Assembly (NCBI GenBank): GCA_002254895.1 | Contig: NJDF01000018.1 | Coordinates: 1 to 17,832 of the forward strand | DNA length: 17,832 nucleotides | Origin: Thermoprotei archaeon ex4572_64 | GTDB lineage: Archaea > Thermoproteota > Thermoprotei > Thermoproteales > Thermocladiaceae | Reading direction: 5' to 3' | In this document: piece by piece, positions 7,549-13,781 of the stretch | How positions within the stretch are numbered: position 1 is the first letter of the stretch | Layout: each line of letters begins with the position of its first letter | Notes under the pieces: model-generated | The model's database searches: none | Seen by the model: only the letters and a program-made list of their open reading frames with translations | What the model was told of the DNA's origin: nothing | Position numbers and translations under genes: made by a program

Positions 7549-7560
7549 GAGTATTTAAAA
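7549..7560 (-). promoter_or_regulatory. TATA box for the SagB-type gene, overlapping hisB 3' end
   Basis: On the minus strand GTTTTAAATACTC-like sequence lies 23-34 bases before the ATG at 7526. It overlaps the hisB stop codon (7555-7557), so the two same-strand genes are closely packed yet the second appears to keep its own promoter. Confidence 0.45.
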
Positions 7561-8163
7561 CTTTAAATGAAAATTAGAAGTATCTATGAATTCTTTAGCA
7601 CTTAAAACTCTACTTCTACCAATCTTAACGGCTTGTCTTAATGCTACACCTAACGCTTTAAAAATAGCTTCAACTTTGTGATGATCATTCTCTCCATAGA
7701 GTATAATTACGTGAATATTAGCTCTTAAATTATCGGCAAGCGATTTTATGAAGTGAGGAATATTCTCGAGAGCTAATCCATTAATTTCACTTCTCCTAAA
7801 TGAACCTTTAAAGTTTGAGTAAGATCTACCACCAAGATCTACACTAACCATTACTAAAGCATCATCCATAGGCACTAAAGACCATCCAAATCTCTCAATC
7901 CCGATACGATCACCTAAAGCCTTACTTAAAGCTAGACCTACACATATAGCTACATCTTCAACTAAATGATGATCATCAAATCTACACTTATCTATAGCCT
8001 TAACATATCCTGAAAAATCAGCATATAGAAAAAGAGTCTCCAATAAGTGATTAAAGAATGGTATAGAAGTATCTACATGAAAATCACCTGGCTCAAGTTT
8101 CAGTAAAACTTCAACACTTGTTTCTCTAGTTTCTCTCTTAACATAACCTTCACGAATATTCAT
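7555..8163 (-). CDS. hisB: Imidazoleglycerol-phosphate dehydratase
   Basis: HisB dehydrates imidazole glycerol phosphate to imidazole acetol phosphate, the sixth step of histidine synthesis. Both manganese-binding motifs are intact: D-D-H-H-L-V-E-D at residues 63-70 and N-D-H-H-K-V-E at 159-165. F-F-N-H-L-L-E (36-42), M-D-D-A-L-V (99-104) and the R-A-N-I-H-V block (147-152) are also present. The frame stays open to 8298, but that extension runs antisense through tRNA-Ser and is not conserved. The ATG at 8163 gives 202 residues starting R-E-T-R-E-T-S-V, the family's usual length, with a TATA-like box at 8186-8197. There is no bacterial-type phosphatase fusion and no other his gene nearby. The last few residues differ from the common K-G-V-L-like ending. 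Confidence 0.93.
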   Translation of the reverse strand: MNIREGYVKRETRETSVEVLLKLEPGDFHVDTSIPFFNHLLETLFLYADFSGYVKAIDKCRFDDHHLVEDVAICVGLALSKALGDRIGIERFGWSLVPMDDALVMVSVDLGGRSYSNFKGSFRRSEINGLALENIPHFIKSLADNLRANIHVIILYGENDHHKVEAIFKALGVALRQAVKIGRSRVLSAKEFIDTSNFHLKF

Positions 8164-8185
8164 AACATAACTGAAATAGAGATAT

Positions 8186-8197
8186 TGATAAAAATTA
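8186..8197 (-). promoter_or_regulatory. TATA box for hisB
   Basis: TAATTTTTATCA on the minus strand lies 23-34 bases before the ATG at 8163. This supports that ATG over the longer upstream frame. Confidence 0.5.
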
Positions 8198-8218
8198 CCT
8201 AATCTTGAAAAATCCGAC

Positions 8219-8230
8219 AAATTTAAAATC
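8219..8230 (+). promoter_or_regulatory. TATA box for tRNA-Ser
   Basis: AAATTTAAAATC lies 28-39 bases before the tRNA 5' end at 8258, the expected archaeal spacing. It is divergent from the hisB promoter. Confidence 0.5.
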
Positions 8231-8257
8231 ACATTACAACTAATAGTTATCGAGAAA

Positions 8258-8368
8258 GCCGGGGTGGCCGAGTCAGGTCTAAGAGGTGGGTTTCCCACCT
8301 AGAAAGCGCGGGACTTGAGATCCCGTCCCCGTATGGGGGCGTGGGTTCAAATCCCACCCCCGGCGCCA
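8258..8368 (+). tRNA. tRNA-Ser(UGA) with D-arm intron
   Basis: The acceptor stem GCCGGGG/CCCCGGC is perfect, with discriminator G73 (as in serine tRNAs) and an encoded CCA at 8366-8368. The anticodon stem CGGGA/TCCCG encloses loop CTTGAGA, giving anticodon UGA at 8316-8318. A long variable arm (CCCC-GTAT-GGGG) and T arm GTGGG-TTCAAAT-CCCAC follow. The D arm only folds if 22 bases (8284-8305) are removed; this restores GCC...GGC pairing. Reading the anticodon one base over (GAG, Leu) would spoil the stem, and a Leu tRNA would be expected to have A73. The mature product is about 86 bases plus CCA. Confidence 0.93.
8284..8305 (+). other. 22-nt bulge-helix-bulge intron in the tRNA-Ser D arm
   Basis: The precursor forms an archaeal splicing motif. 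The 5' strand is TCTA (8278-8281), bulge AGA (8282-8284), then GGTGGG. The 3' strand is CCCACC, TAGA (8300-8303), then bulge AAG (8304-8306). TCTA/TAGA is the four-base-pair central helix, and GGTGGG/CCCACC closes a TTT loop inside the intron. Cutting after the second base of each bulge removes 8284-8305 and restores D-stem GGC. The outer helix is very weak (one G-C pair), so this is a relaxed form. The position, about 23/24, is non-canonical. Confidence 0.85.
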
Positions 8369-8486
8369 AAACCATAACTATCACATAAACTACTTAATAG
8401 TAAAGATTTAGTATTCTCATAAATCATTATGTATGGAGAGTGTTTAAGATTTGTAATAAGTACTTCAATCCTAACCATTCAACATT

Positions 8487-8494
8487 AGGAGGGG
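8487..8494 (+). promoter_or_regulatory. Strong Shine-Dalgarno site before ATG 8502
   Basis: AGGAGGGG ends seven bases before the ATG at 8502. It is the only strong Shine-Dalgarno sequence in the window that sits in front of a gene. It suggests the DNA glycosylase gene starts at 8502 rather than at the TTG at 8578. Confidence 0.55.
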
Positions 8495-8501
8495 CTTAAC
8501 C

Positions 8502-9225
8502 ATGCGGAACTTCTTGAATATGAATGAAGTATTAAAAATTTCTTAAGATCTGTAGAATTCTCAACCTCGATGAGGATTTGAAAGAATTTTACAACATCTG
8601 TAAGAGTGATGTTTTGCTTAGAAAAGTTCCTGAAGGTTTAAGAATGAGGAGTTGTGATTCATGGTACGCATTCTTGATAGCTATTTCTCAACAAAATGCT
8701 TCCTTTAAGATGGGTTGGTCTATGCTTTATAGACTACATAAATATTTAGGTAAGAAAGTACTTATTGGTAATGAAGTATTCATACTACCTCCAAGTCCTG
8801 AAGAGATTATCAAGTTTGGTGAGAAGAGTTTGAGAGATGTTGGTTATGGATATAGAAGTAACATTATTGTTAAAGTTGCTGAGAGATTTGTAAGTATGGG
8901 TGATAATTTGAGAAAAGTACTAGTTAATGTTAAGGGTGTTGGACCATATACTAGAAATCTTGCACTACTTATAGCCTATAGAGATTACAGTAATGTTATT
9001 ATTGATAGATGGGTTAAGGGACTTTACGAAACTATACTCAACATTAAGAATGTTGAGAATTACTTGAGAGAGAAATGGCATAGATATGTTGGTCTAGTTA
9101 CTTGGTACTTAACTGTAGTTCTTGATGCTGAACCTTTAAGTAAAGCTATTGAGAGAGTTAGGAAAGGTATGCTTGAACCAACTTTTACAGGACTTACACC
9201 CTTAACATTATGGAAGTACATGTAA
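8502..9225 (+). CDS. HhH-GPD DNA glycosylase (apparent frame break near the start)
   Basis: This is a base-excision repair glycosylase of the helix-hairpin-helix/GPD superfamily. The main frame, numbered from TTG 8578, shows the A-I-S-Q-Q-N-A-S helix (36-43). The hairpin V-K-G-V-G-P-Y-T-R-N-L-A-L-L follows at about 120-133, with the catalytic-type Asp in I-I-D-R-W-V about 141-146. No lysine sits at the OGG/Nth lyase position, which favours a monofunctional AlkA/MpgII-like enzyme; substrate unknown. The same frame is open back to 8536 and reads I-L-N-L-D-E-D-L before the TTG. That looks conserved, so TTG 8578 is probably not the true start. ATG 8502, with its Shine-Dalgarno site, is one frame over; dropping one A from the run at 8534-8538 joins them. 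Strictly in frame, the protein is 8578-9225 (215 residues). Confidence 0.78.
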
Positions 9226-9227
9226 TT

Positions 9228-9872
9228 CTATGTTGATTGTTGTTTTTCAACTTCTTCCCTCTTCTTCTCAACAGCGTATGTGCATACATTCCTAAACATG
9301 CACTGCATACATTCATTTGAGTCTCTCGGTGATGGCCAGTTTTTCAGCAACTCCTTAACTTCATCATCTGTTGCTGGATTTTCAATCCTGTAAGTTAAGA
9401 TTTTTCTAGGAGTTATATAGGTTAAATAGCCTTCCCTACAATTTGTTAACCACATGTATAATCTAACCTGCATTACATGCCTACTATCAGGTTCTTTAAT
9501 GGGAATTGTAGATACTTTAAATTCAATAATCTTTTCACCATCATAGTAGTCAGGCCAACCATTGATAGTGTATTCAGCATTATCGATAATTACTTTCTTA
9601 CTAAAGATTGATGATTTATTTATGTGCTTGAGAATTGTATCTAAACCTTCATGTACAAGTATTCCTATAAGTGATGATGGGTTAATGATAGTGTTGATTA
9701 TGGTATATGGTGTTGATCTTGTATATAGCATCTTCTGCCTACACTCTAAGAGCTCAAACACCGCTATAGTGTTTTCTTGAAATTCAGAATTGATGAGCCA
9801 CTTAAAGTACTTCTCAATATAGTAATTTGCAATTTTGTTGAGCAATTCGTGCATTACCATAACTTTCACCAT
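9228..9872 (-). CDS. Stand-alone Cas4-like RecB-family nuclease
   Basis: This is a PD-(D/E)XK nuclease of the Cas4/RecB type. Catalytic residues are visible: H74 in I-L-V-H-E-G, D108 in G-W-P-D-Y-Y, E117 and K119 in I-E-F-K, and Q135/Y139 of the Q-x-x-x-Y motif. A single cysteine (C44, in L-L-E-C-R) plus C188, C191 and C197 near the C-terminus have the layout of the Cas4 iron-sulfur cluster. Length (214 residues) fits. There are no cas1/cas2 genes or repeats in the window, so this is probably one of the non-CRISPR archaeal Cas4-like proteins of DNA repair. It ends two bases from the stop of the DNA glycosylase gene, tail to tail. The starts ATG 9872, 9860 and 9854 are all possible. Confidence 0.85.
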   Translation of the reverse strand: MVKVMVMHELLNKIANYYIEKYFKWLINSEFQENTIAVFELLECRQKMLYTRSTPYTIINTIINPSSLIGILVHEGLDTILKHINKSSIFSKKVIIDNAEYTINGWPDYYDGEKIIEFKVSTIPIKEPDSRHVMQVRLYMWLTNCREGYLTYITPRKILTYRIENPATDDEVKELLKNWPSPRDSNECMQCMFRNVCTYAVEKKREEVEKQQST

Positions 9873-9908
9873 TAATTCTTAATAACTTAGACTTCAGAGT
9901 TTATAAGT

Positions 9909-10443
9909 GTGAGGAAATTTCATACTTATAACGAGTATAGATAAGGTATGGCAGTTTCAGGGAGTACATGCGCGTTGCCTAGTTGCTTCACTTCTTATCT
10001 CAAGATCTATTAGGAGAGATAGCGTCTTCATAATGTATTTGAGAGAAGGTTATGCTATTGAATTTCTTGGTTCAAGAATTAGACAGTTAAGACCTGATGA
10101 AGCATCAGCTTTTGGAATAATTAGGAGAGCTATTGATTACTTAAGAAGAAGAGATTCAGGTAAACCGCATAGTGGTGTTTACGTTAAGAAGTTGAGTCTT
10201 AATGATCTATTATCAATATCATCAACTTTACAAAAATTCTACTCGGAAAGTTATGGAAGAAGTGTAATTAACCTTAAACTTAGAAACTTCACCTTCATTA
10301 CCTGTATAGACAGGTATCTTGATCAAGAAGTTAAAGAATTTAGAAGTAGAGACTTCACACCAATTACTTTTCCTAAAAGGTATAGTCCTGAACAGGAAAT
10401 TGTGTTGATTAATTATTTTGCTGATCTTTCAGAATTTCTCTAA
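9909..10443 (+). CDS. TrmY-like tRNA pseudouridine-54 N1-methyltransferase, frame break at the N-terminus
   Basis: TrmY is an archaeal SPOUT enzyme that methylates N1 of pseudouridine 54 in the tRNA T loop. The frame open from 9913 reads A-R-C-L-V-A-S-L-L-I-S-R-S-I-R-R-D then F-L-G-S-R-I-R-Q-L-R-P-D-E, closely matching the TrmY core, and H-S-G-V-Y-V-K-K-L follows. No ATG, GTG or TTG exists in this frame before ATG 10033, which would discard the conserved first 40 residues. GTG at 9909 followed by A-G-G-A-A-A joins perfectly (M-R-K-F-I-L-I-T-S) if one T of the TTT at 9918-9920 is dropped. The SAM-binding loop, usually G-D-H-x-G, reads C-I-D-R-Y-L here, so activity is less certain. The gene converges on and overlaps the LeuA-family gene by 35 bases. 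Confidence 0.7.
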
Positions 10444-11572
10444 TGATTTTCTCAAGATCATTAATACTTAACTCTACACCTTTATCACCAATCTCTTTTA
10501 CTCTTCTCAATACTTCACTTATGAGTTCACTCTTTGGTTCAAAACCAAGCATCTTTATAGCATACTCAATGGCATGCTTACCTGAATGCTTACCTAATCT
10601 TATCTTTCTCTCAGCACCTATAAGTTCAGGTCTTATTGGTTCATAGGTTTCTGGGTTAACTATTACTCCATGAACGTGAATGCCTGATTTATGTGCAAAC
10701 ACGTTAGTGCCAATTATGGGCTTATTTGGTGGTATAGATATTCCTGCAAGATTAGCTACAAGTTCAGATACTTGTCTAATTTTTTCAAGTTTAATTCCTG
10801 TTTTATAGCCTAGCAAGAAGTGTATTGCTGAAACTACCTCTTCAAGTGCTGCATTTCCAGCACGCTCACCAATACCATTAACAGTAACGTGTACCTGATT
10901 AGCACCAGCTTCCACAGCCGCTACACTGTTAGCTGTTGCCATGCCAAAATCGTTGTGACAGTGAACACTCAGTAAGTAACTTCCCCTTACGTTACTCCTA
11001 ATAAATTTCACAAGCTCAGCAATCTTGCTAGGCCACATGACACCTACAGTATCGGCAATGTCTAGTCTATCTGCACCTGCATTTACAATTTCTTGAAAGA
11101 AGTTGACAAGAAAATTCCACTCAGTTCTTGTTGCATCTTCAGCACTAAACTCAACTATTAATCCATGACTTTTCGCATACTCTACTGCCTTTGTAGCTCT
11201 TTTCAACGCATCTTCTCTAGAAATTTTTAACTTGTACTTTAAGTGAATATCTGATGTTGCTATGAAGATGTGTACTGCATCAACATCAGCATCAAGTGCT
11301 TTCTCGATGTCTTTAATATCTGATCTACATAAAGCTACAACTTCAGAATTAACTACTTCCTTAGAGATTTCTTTAACAGCTTTAAACTCACCTTCACTAA
11401 CTGTAGGAAAACCAGCTTCAATAGAGTCAACACCTAGATCATCAAGTGCAAGTGCAATTCTTACCTTATCTTCACATTTAAAAGATACGTTTACCATCTG
11501 CTCACCATCTCTTAAAGTAGTGTCTAGGATTCTAACATACCTAACCTTATCTACGGGGGTTTCTAAAGCAAT
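10409..11572 (-). CDS. 2-isopropylmalate/homocitrate synthase family enzyme, no standard start codon
   Basis: This acyl-CoA/2-oxoacid condensing enzyme belongs to the LeuA/AksA/LysS/CimA family. Key motifs are D-T-T-L-R-D-G-E-Q (encoded 11524-11498), S-I-E-A-G-F-P, D-A-V-H-I-F-I-A-T-S-D, S-V-H-C-H-N-D-F-G (metal HxH), N-G-I-G-E-R-A-G-N-A and H-K-S-G-I-H-V-H-G. The C-terminal leucine-feedback domain is absent, leaving about 387 residues, so leucine, lysine and isoleucine branches cannot be told apart. The first ATG (11497) lies after the catalytic D-T-T-L-R-D-G-E-Q motif, so the protein must begin upstream. There the frame is open only to 11581 and holds no ATG, GTG or TTG. ATT at 11572 is my provisional start. 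A one-base sequence discrepancy in the adjacent G/C run is the alternative. TATA-like TTTTTAAA lies at 11612-11619. Confidence 0.85.
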   Translation of the reverse strand: MALETPVDKVRYVRILDTTLRDGEQMVNVSFKCEDKVRIALALDDLGVDSIEAGFPTVSEGEFKAVKEISKEVVNSEVVALCRSDIKDIEKALDADVDAVHIFIATSDIHLKYKLKISREDALKRATKAVEYAKSHGLIVEFSAEDATRTEWNFLVNFFQEIVNAGADRLDIADTVGVMWPSKIAELVKFIRSNVRGSYLLSVHCHNDFGMATANSVAAVEAGANQVHVTVNGIGERAGNAALEEVVSAIHFLLGYKTGIKLEKIRQVSELVANLAGISIPPNKPIIGTNVFAHKSGIHVHGVIVNPETYEPIRPELIGAERKIRLGKHSGKHAIEYAIKMLGFEPKSELISEVLRRVKEIGDKGVELSINDLEKIIREILKDQQNN

Positions 11573-11582
11573 CTCAACCCCC
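11555..11582 (-). promoter_or_regulatory. GC-rich hairpin at the 5' end of the LeuA-family mRNA
   Basis: On the minus strand GGGGGTT and AACCCCC form a perfect seven-base-pair stem around a 14-base loop. Placing the transcript start about 25 bases after the TATA box (near 11590) puts this hairpin at the extreme 5' end, over the only possible start codons. It could control translation; this is inference from position. Confidence 0.45.
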
Positions 11583-11611
11583 TAAGTTATTAAGGTGTCT
11601 ATTAGTGTGAC

Positions 11612-11619
11612 TTTAAAAA
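11612..11619 (-). promoter_or_regulatory. TATA box for the LeuA-family gene
   Basis: TTTTTAAA on the minus strand, with no other AT-rich box nearer to the coding region. It predicts transcription starting near 11590. Confidence 0.45.
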
Positions 11620-11662
11620 TTACGCATCATTGTTTACTCATCCTCTTAACCTTACTACTTCA

Positions 11663-12301
11663 CTAATCATTTAAAGCTAGAACTACATGATTAGCATTAC
11701 CACCTCTAAACACTGTCTTTGCTTGAATTATCTTAAATCCTGCACTTAAAATTTCATCAATAAGTTCATTAAGTGTGTACAGGTGATAGTATCTATGTAC
11801 TTCTCTTTCTAAACCCCAAGACCAGGGAATAATAACGTCTTGAGTACTTAACCATAAACCTCTTCTGATCTTAGATTCAACACCCCATACAGTTACTAAC
11901 ATCAATCCTTTATCTCTCAACAATTCAGCTACTTGCTTAAGTACATTTAGTCTCAAACTCTTTTCAGGTACGTGATGTAGTGTCGCTATTATTAGTGCTA
12001 GGTCTGCACATCTAGATTTAAAAGGTAAGTGCGTTATGCAACAGCAAATTAAATCAATGTTTAAATCCTTAACTTTACTCAAAATATTTATTGAGAAGTC
12101 ACAGCCTAGATATAGTCTATATCTTAGTTTTCTCGCTAAGTATCTAACATTTGCACCACAACCACAGCCTAAATCAATCACGATGTTGTACTTTTCTTCA
12201 GGAATTAGTGACAACTCCTCAATCCAAGCTTCAACTCTGGACTCTTGAAAGACTTTGGCGATCTGCTCATAAGCTTCTCTCAACTTCTTTAAAATTTCCA
12301 T
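11663..12301 (-). CDS. Class I SAM methyltransferase, Trm9/ABH8-like
   Basis: The Rossmann SAM site is I-D-L-G-C-G-C-G (residues 42-49), with L-G-C-D (about 69-72) as the acidic ribose-binding strand. L-P-F-K-S-R-C-A-D-L-A-L-I-I-A-T-L-H-H then follows, the post-SAM strand with its aromatic/His pair. The C-terminal half has I-P-W-S-W-G and H-R-Y-Y-H-L-Y, which I associate with Trm9/ABH8-type tRNA wobble-uridine methyltransferases; archaeal members have uncertain substrates. The start ATG 12301 lies inside the upstream SWIM gene (overlap 12267-12301), so the two are probably translated from one mRNA. Length of 212 residues is normal. A metabolite methyltransferase remains possible. Confidence 0.8.
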   Translation of the reverse strand: MEILKKLREAYEQIAKVFQESRVEAWIEELSLIPEEKYNIVIDLGCGCGANVRYLARKLRYRLYLGCDFSINILSKVKDLNIDLICCCITHLPFKSRCADLALIIATLHHVPEKSLRLNVLKQVAELLRDKGLMLVTVWGVESKIRRGLWLSTQDVIIPWSWGLEREVHRYYHLYTLNELIDEILSAGFKIIQAKTVFRGGNANHVVLALND

Positions 12302-12542
12302 CTCTTCTCAACCACTTAATTTTCTCAAGATTTAATTCTCTACCATACTTAACAATCATGATTAAATGCCACATACTTAATGCTACAATTACGTGCTTAC
12401 ACACTACCTTCCTTATGGTACAGGCTTCACAAGTACATTTGAAGCCGTAAAGACCAACTGTGACGTAGTGATAAGTATCTCTTCTATGTTCTGAAGGTAT
12501 CTTAATTCTAATGCCTACCACTTCATCATTCTCAACCTTCAC
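12267..12542 (-). CDS. SWIM zinc-finger protein
   Basis: The SWIM motif C-x-C-x(n)-C-x-H is clear: C36, C38, C48 and H50 within F-K-C-T-C-E-A-C and V-V-C-K-H-V. SWIM domains bind one zinc and are used for protein or nucleic-acid contacts. In archaea, small SWIM proteins accompany RadA-paralogue or helicase systems, but no such partner is here. The start GTG at 12542 gives 91 residues. The same frame is open about 45 bases further up (A-Y-F-L-I-K-D-V-E-I-I-D-V) and looks coding, yet contains no standard start. A TATA-like GAATATATTA lies on this strand at 12611-12620. The 3' end overlaps the methyltransferase start by 35 bases. Confidence 0.8.
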   Translation of the reverse strand: MKVENDEVVGIRIKIPSEHRRDTYHYVTVGLYGFKCTCEACTIRKVVCKHVIVALSMWHLIMIVKYGRELNLEKIKWLRRDGNFKEVERSL

Positions 12543-12647
12543 ATCGATAATTTCAACATCCTTAATTAGAAAGTAAGCGTCAAGTACTTTCTACTTATCT
12601 CCTCAACACTTAATATATTCACTTCAATAATTGTTAAGGAGACACTC

Positions 12648-12657
12648 TATTTAATAC
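12648..12657 (+). promoter_or_regulatory. TATA box for the cysteine-cluster gene
   Basis: TATTTAATAC lies 23-32 bases before the ATG at 12680, with no ribosome binding site. Confidence 0.5.
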
Positions 12658-12679
12658 TTTTACACAAATAGTTCAGCAT

Positions 12680-12835
12680 ATGAGGTATGTATTAACAACA
12701 AAGATTCCACACTACTTCTATTGTAGTAGGTGTGGATTATGCTGTAGAGGGTCGGTACAATTATCTAGAAGTGAATATGAGAGATTGTTAAGAAAAGCTA
12801 AAGAACTTAAACTACCTCAGTTATTAGAGATGTGA
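12680..12835 (+). CDS. Short YkgJ-like cysteine-cluster protein
   Basis: This 51-residue frame has its own TATA box. It carries C-S-R-C-G-L-C-C (C15, C18, C21, C22), the signature of the YkgJ zinc/iron-chelating family. In longer members this motif is followed by further cysteines; those are not present here or in the next gene. Its TGA (12833-12835) overlaps the GTG (12832) of the downstream frame. This is either translational coupling of two genes or one gene interrupted by a one-base shift, e.g. a missing base at G-A-G-A-T-G. The full family normally exceeds 90 residues, so a break is plausible. Confidence 0.6.
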   Translation: MRYVLTTKIPHYFYCSRCGLCCRGSVQLSRSEYERLLRKAKELKLPQLLEM

Positions 12836-13494
12836 AAAGTTGTGAAAATGATTTTATAAACGTGTTGCCAGACCTTGATAAACCTGTAATTCTATTTGTT
12901 AAACGTGGCAAGGTAGTTTACTCACCAATGATTATTAAGTACAATGTAGTCTCAAAGATTAATGAGGAGTTGTGTAGAATGTTAAAAAGTAGTACCAACA
13001 TTCAAGAACTAGTATCTACAATAATTTCAGTGCAGTTGAGAATTAAGAAAATAATACTTAACAGTAATGATTTAAACTTCAACACAAACTTCAACTACAA
13101 AGACTTAGTTATCAATAATCACATAGTTCTTAAAGCTGTAAATAGAGTATTAAAGGAGCTCTTTCCAGACAACATAGTCATATACGACCATGTTAATTCA
13201 AGAATGTACAAGTTGAGACCAAATCTTTATGATATTTTAAGTTTAGATATTAGTAGTGTGTATAACTACATTAGTGAGATCTTTCTAAGACTACCTAGTC
13301 TATTACCTCTTTACTATATTCCTCTTGAAAATATGTATCTCAGAGGTTATTTAGCATTAATAATAATTACAAGCTTATACTTGTCCATAAATGGCGATGA
13401 AGTGTGGATTGCAAGTAATGTAGATGCTGTAGGCTTACCACTACTTTTCAATTACTTAGTCAATATTGCGCAAAAGTACTATAGCACCATCTAA
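12832..13494 (+). CDS. Unknown 220-residue protein, coupled to or continuing the cysteine-cluster frame
   Basis: I do not recognise this family. The protein is soluble-looking, Leu/Ile/Asn-rich, with helices predicted by pattern in the middle. A hydrophobic stretch near residues 163-187 (Y-I-P-L ... I-I-I-T-S-L-Y) looks too polar and short of charge-free length to be a sure membrane span. GTG 12832 overlaps the stop of the preceding cysteine-cluster frame by three bases. Fusing the two would give a roughly 270-residue protein with an N-terminal cysteine cluster. Its 3' end overlaps the convergent zinc-ribbon gene by four bases. Confidence 0.65.
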   Translation: MKSCENDFINVLPDLDKPVILFVKRGKVVYSPMIIKYNVVSKINEELCRMLKSSTNIQELVSTIISVQLRIKKIILNSNDLNFNTNFNYKDLVINNHIVLKAVNRVLKELFPDNIVIYDHVNSRMYKLRPNLYDILSLDISSVYNYISEIFLRLPSLLPLYYIPLENMYLRGYLALIIITSLYLSINGDEVWIASNVDAVGLPLLFNYLVNIAQKYYSTI

Positions 13495-13712
13495 TCATGA
13501 TAGAGTTCTAAATAGGTACTGTAGAGTTGTCTCATCATTCCACACCAGTTGAGAATATTACCTTTAACTACTCTATTACGAATATCTCTTAAAGAAACTT
13601 CAACACTTAATTTACACCTATAACATCTTAATGAGATTTTTCTACTACTTTCAGTTAGGTACATGTTTGAATTACATCTTGGACATTGAAAATTTAACTT
13701 AATTTTCAGCAT
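13491..13712 (-). CDS. Small zinc-ribbon protein
   Basis: The 73-residue protein has two C-x-x-C knuckles, C10-P-R-C13 and C30-Y-R-C33, typical of a zinc ribbon. A charged C-terminal helix contains one more Cys (in N-W-C-G-M). No enzyme motif is present; function unknown, possibly a nucleic-acid or transcription-associated ribbon. Start is ATG. It lies tail to tail with the 12832 gene, overlapping by four bases. Confidence 0.65.
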   Translation of the reverse strand: MLKIKLNFQCPRCNSNMYLTESSRKISLRCYRCKLSVEVSLRDIRNRVVKGNILNWCGMMRQLYSTYLELYHD

Positions 13713-13781
13713 GCGTTTACGTTTCTTTATTAGATCTTTAAAAGATTATTAAGTAATTATTCATTGAGTATAGTAAAACTT

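Noticed and set aside
8164..8298. N-terminal extension of hisB to an upstream ATG
   Set aside because: It runs antisense through tRNA-Ser and its promoter, shows no HisB similarity, and the ATG at 8163 gives the family's normal length with a TATA box.
8311..8325. Reading the class II tRNA as tRNA-Leu(GAG)
   Set aside because: Shifting the anticodon by one base breaks the five-pair anticodon stem; with UGA the stem is perfect and G73 fits serine.
10443..11585. Plus-strand reading frames inside the LeuA-family gene
   Set aside because: They are Ser/Leu-rich shadows of a strongly conserved gene on the other strand.
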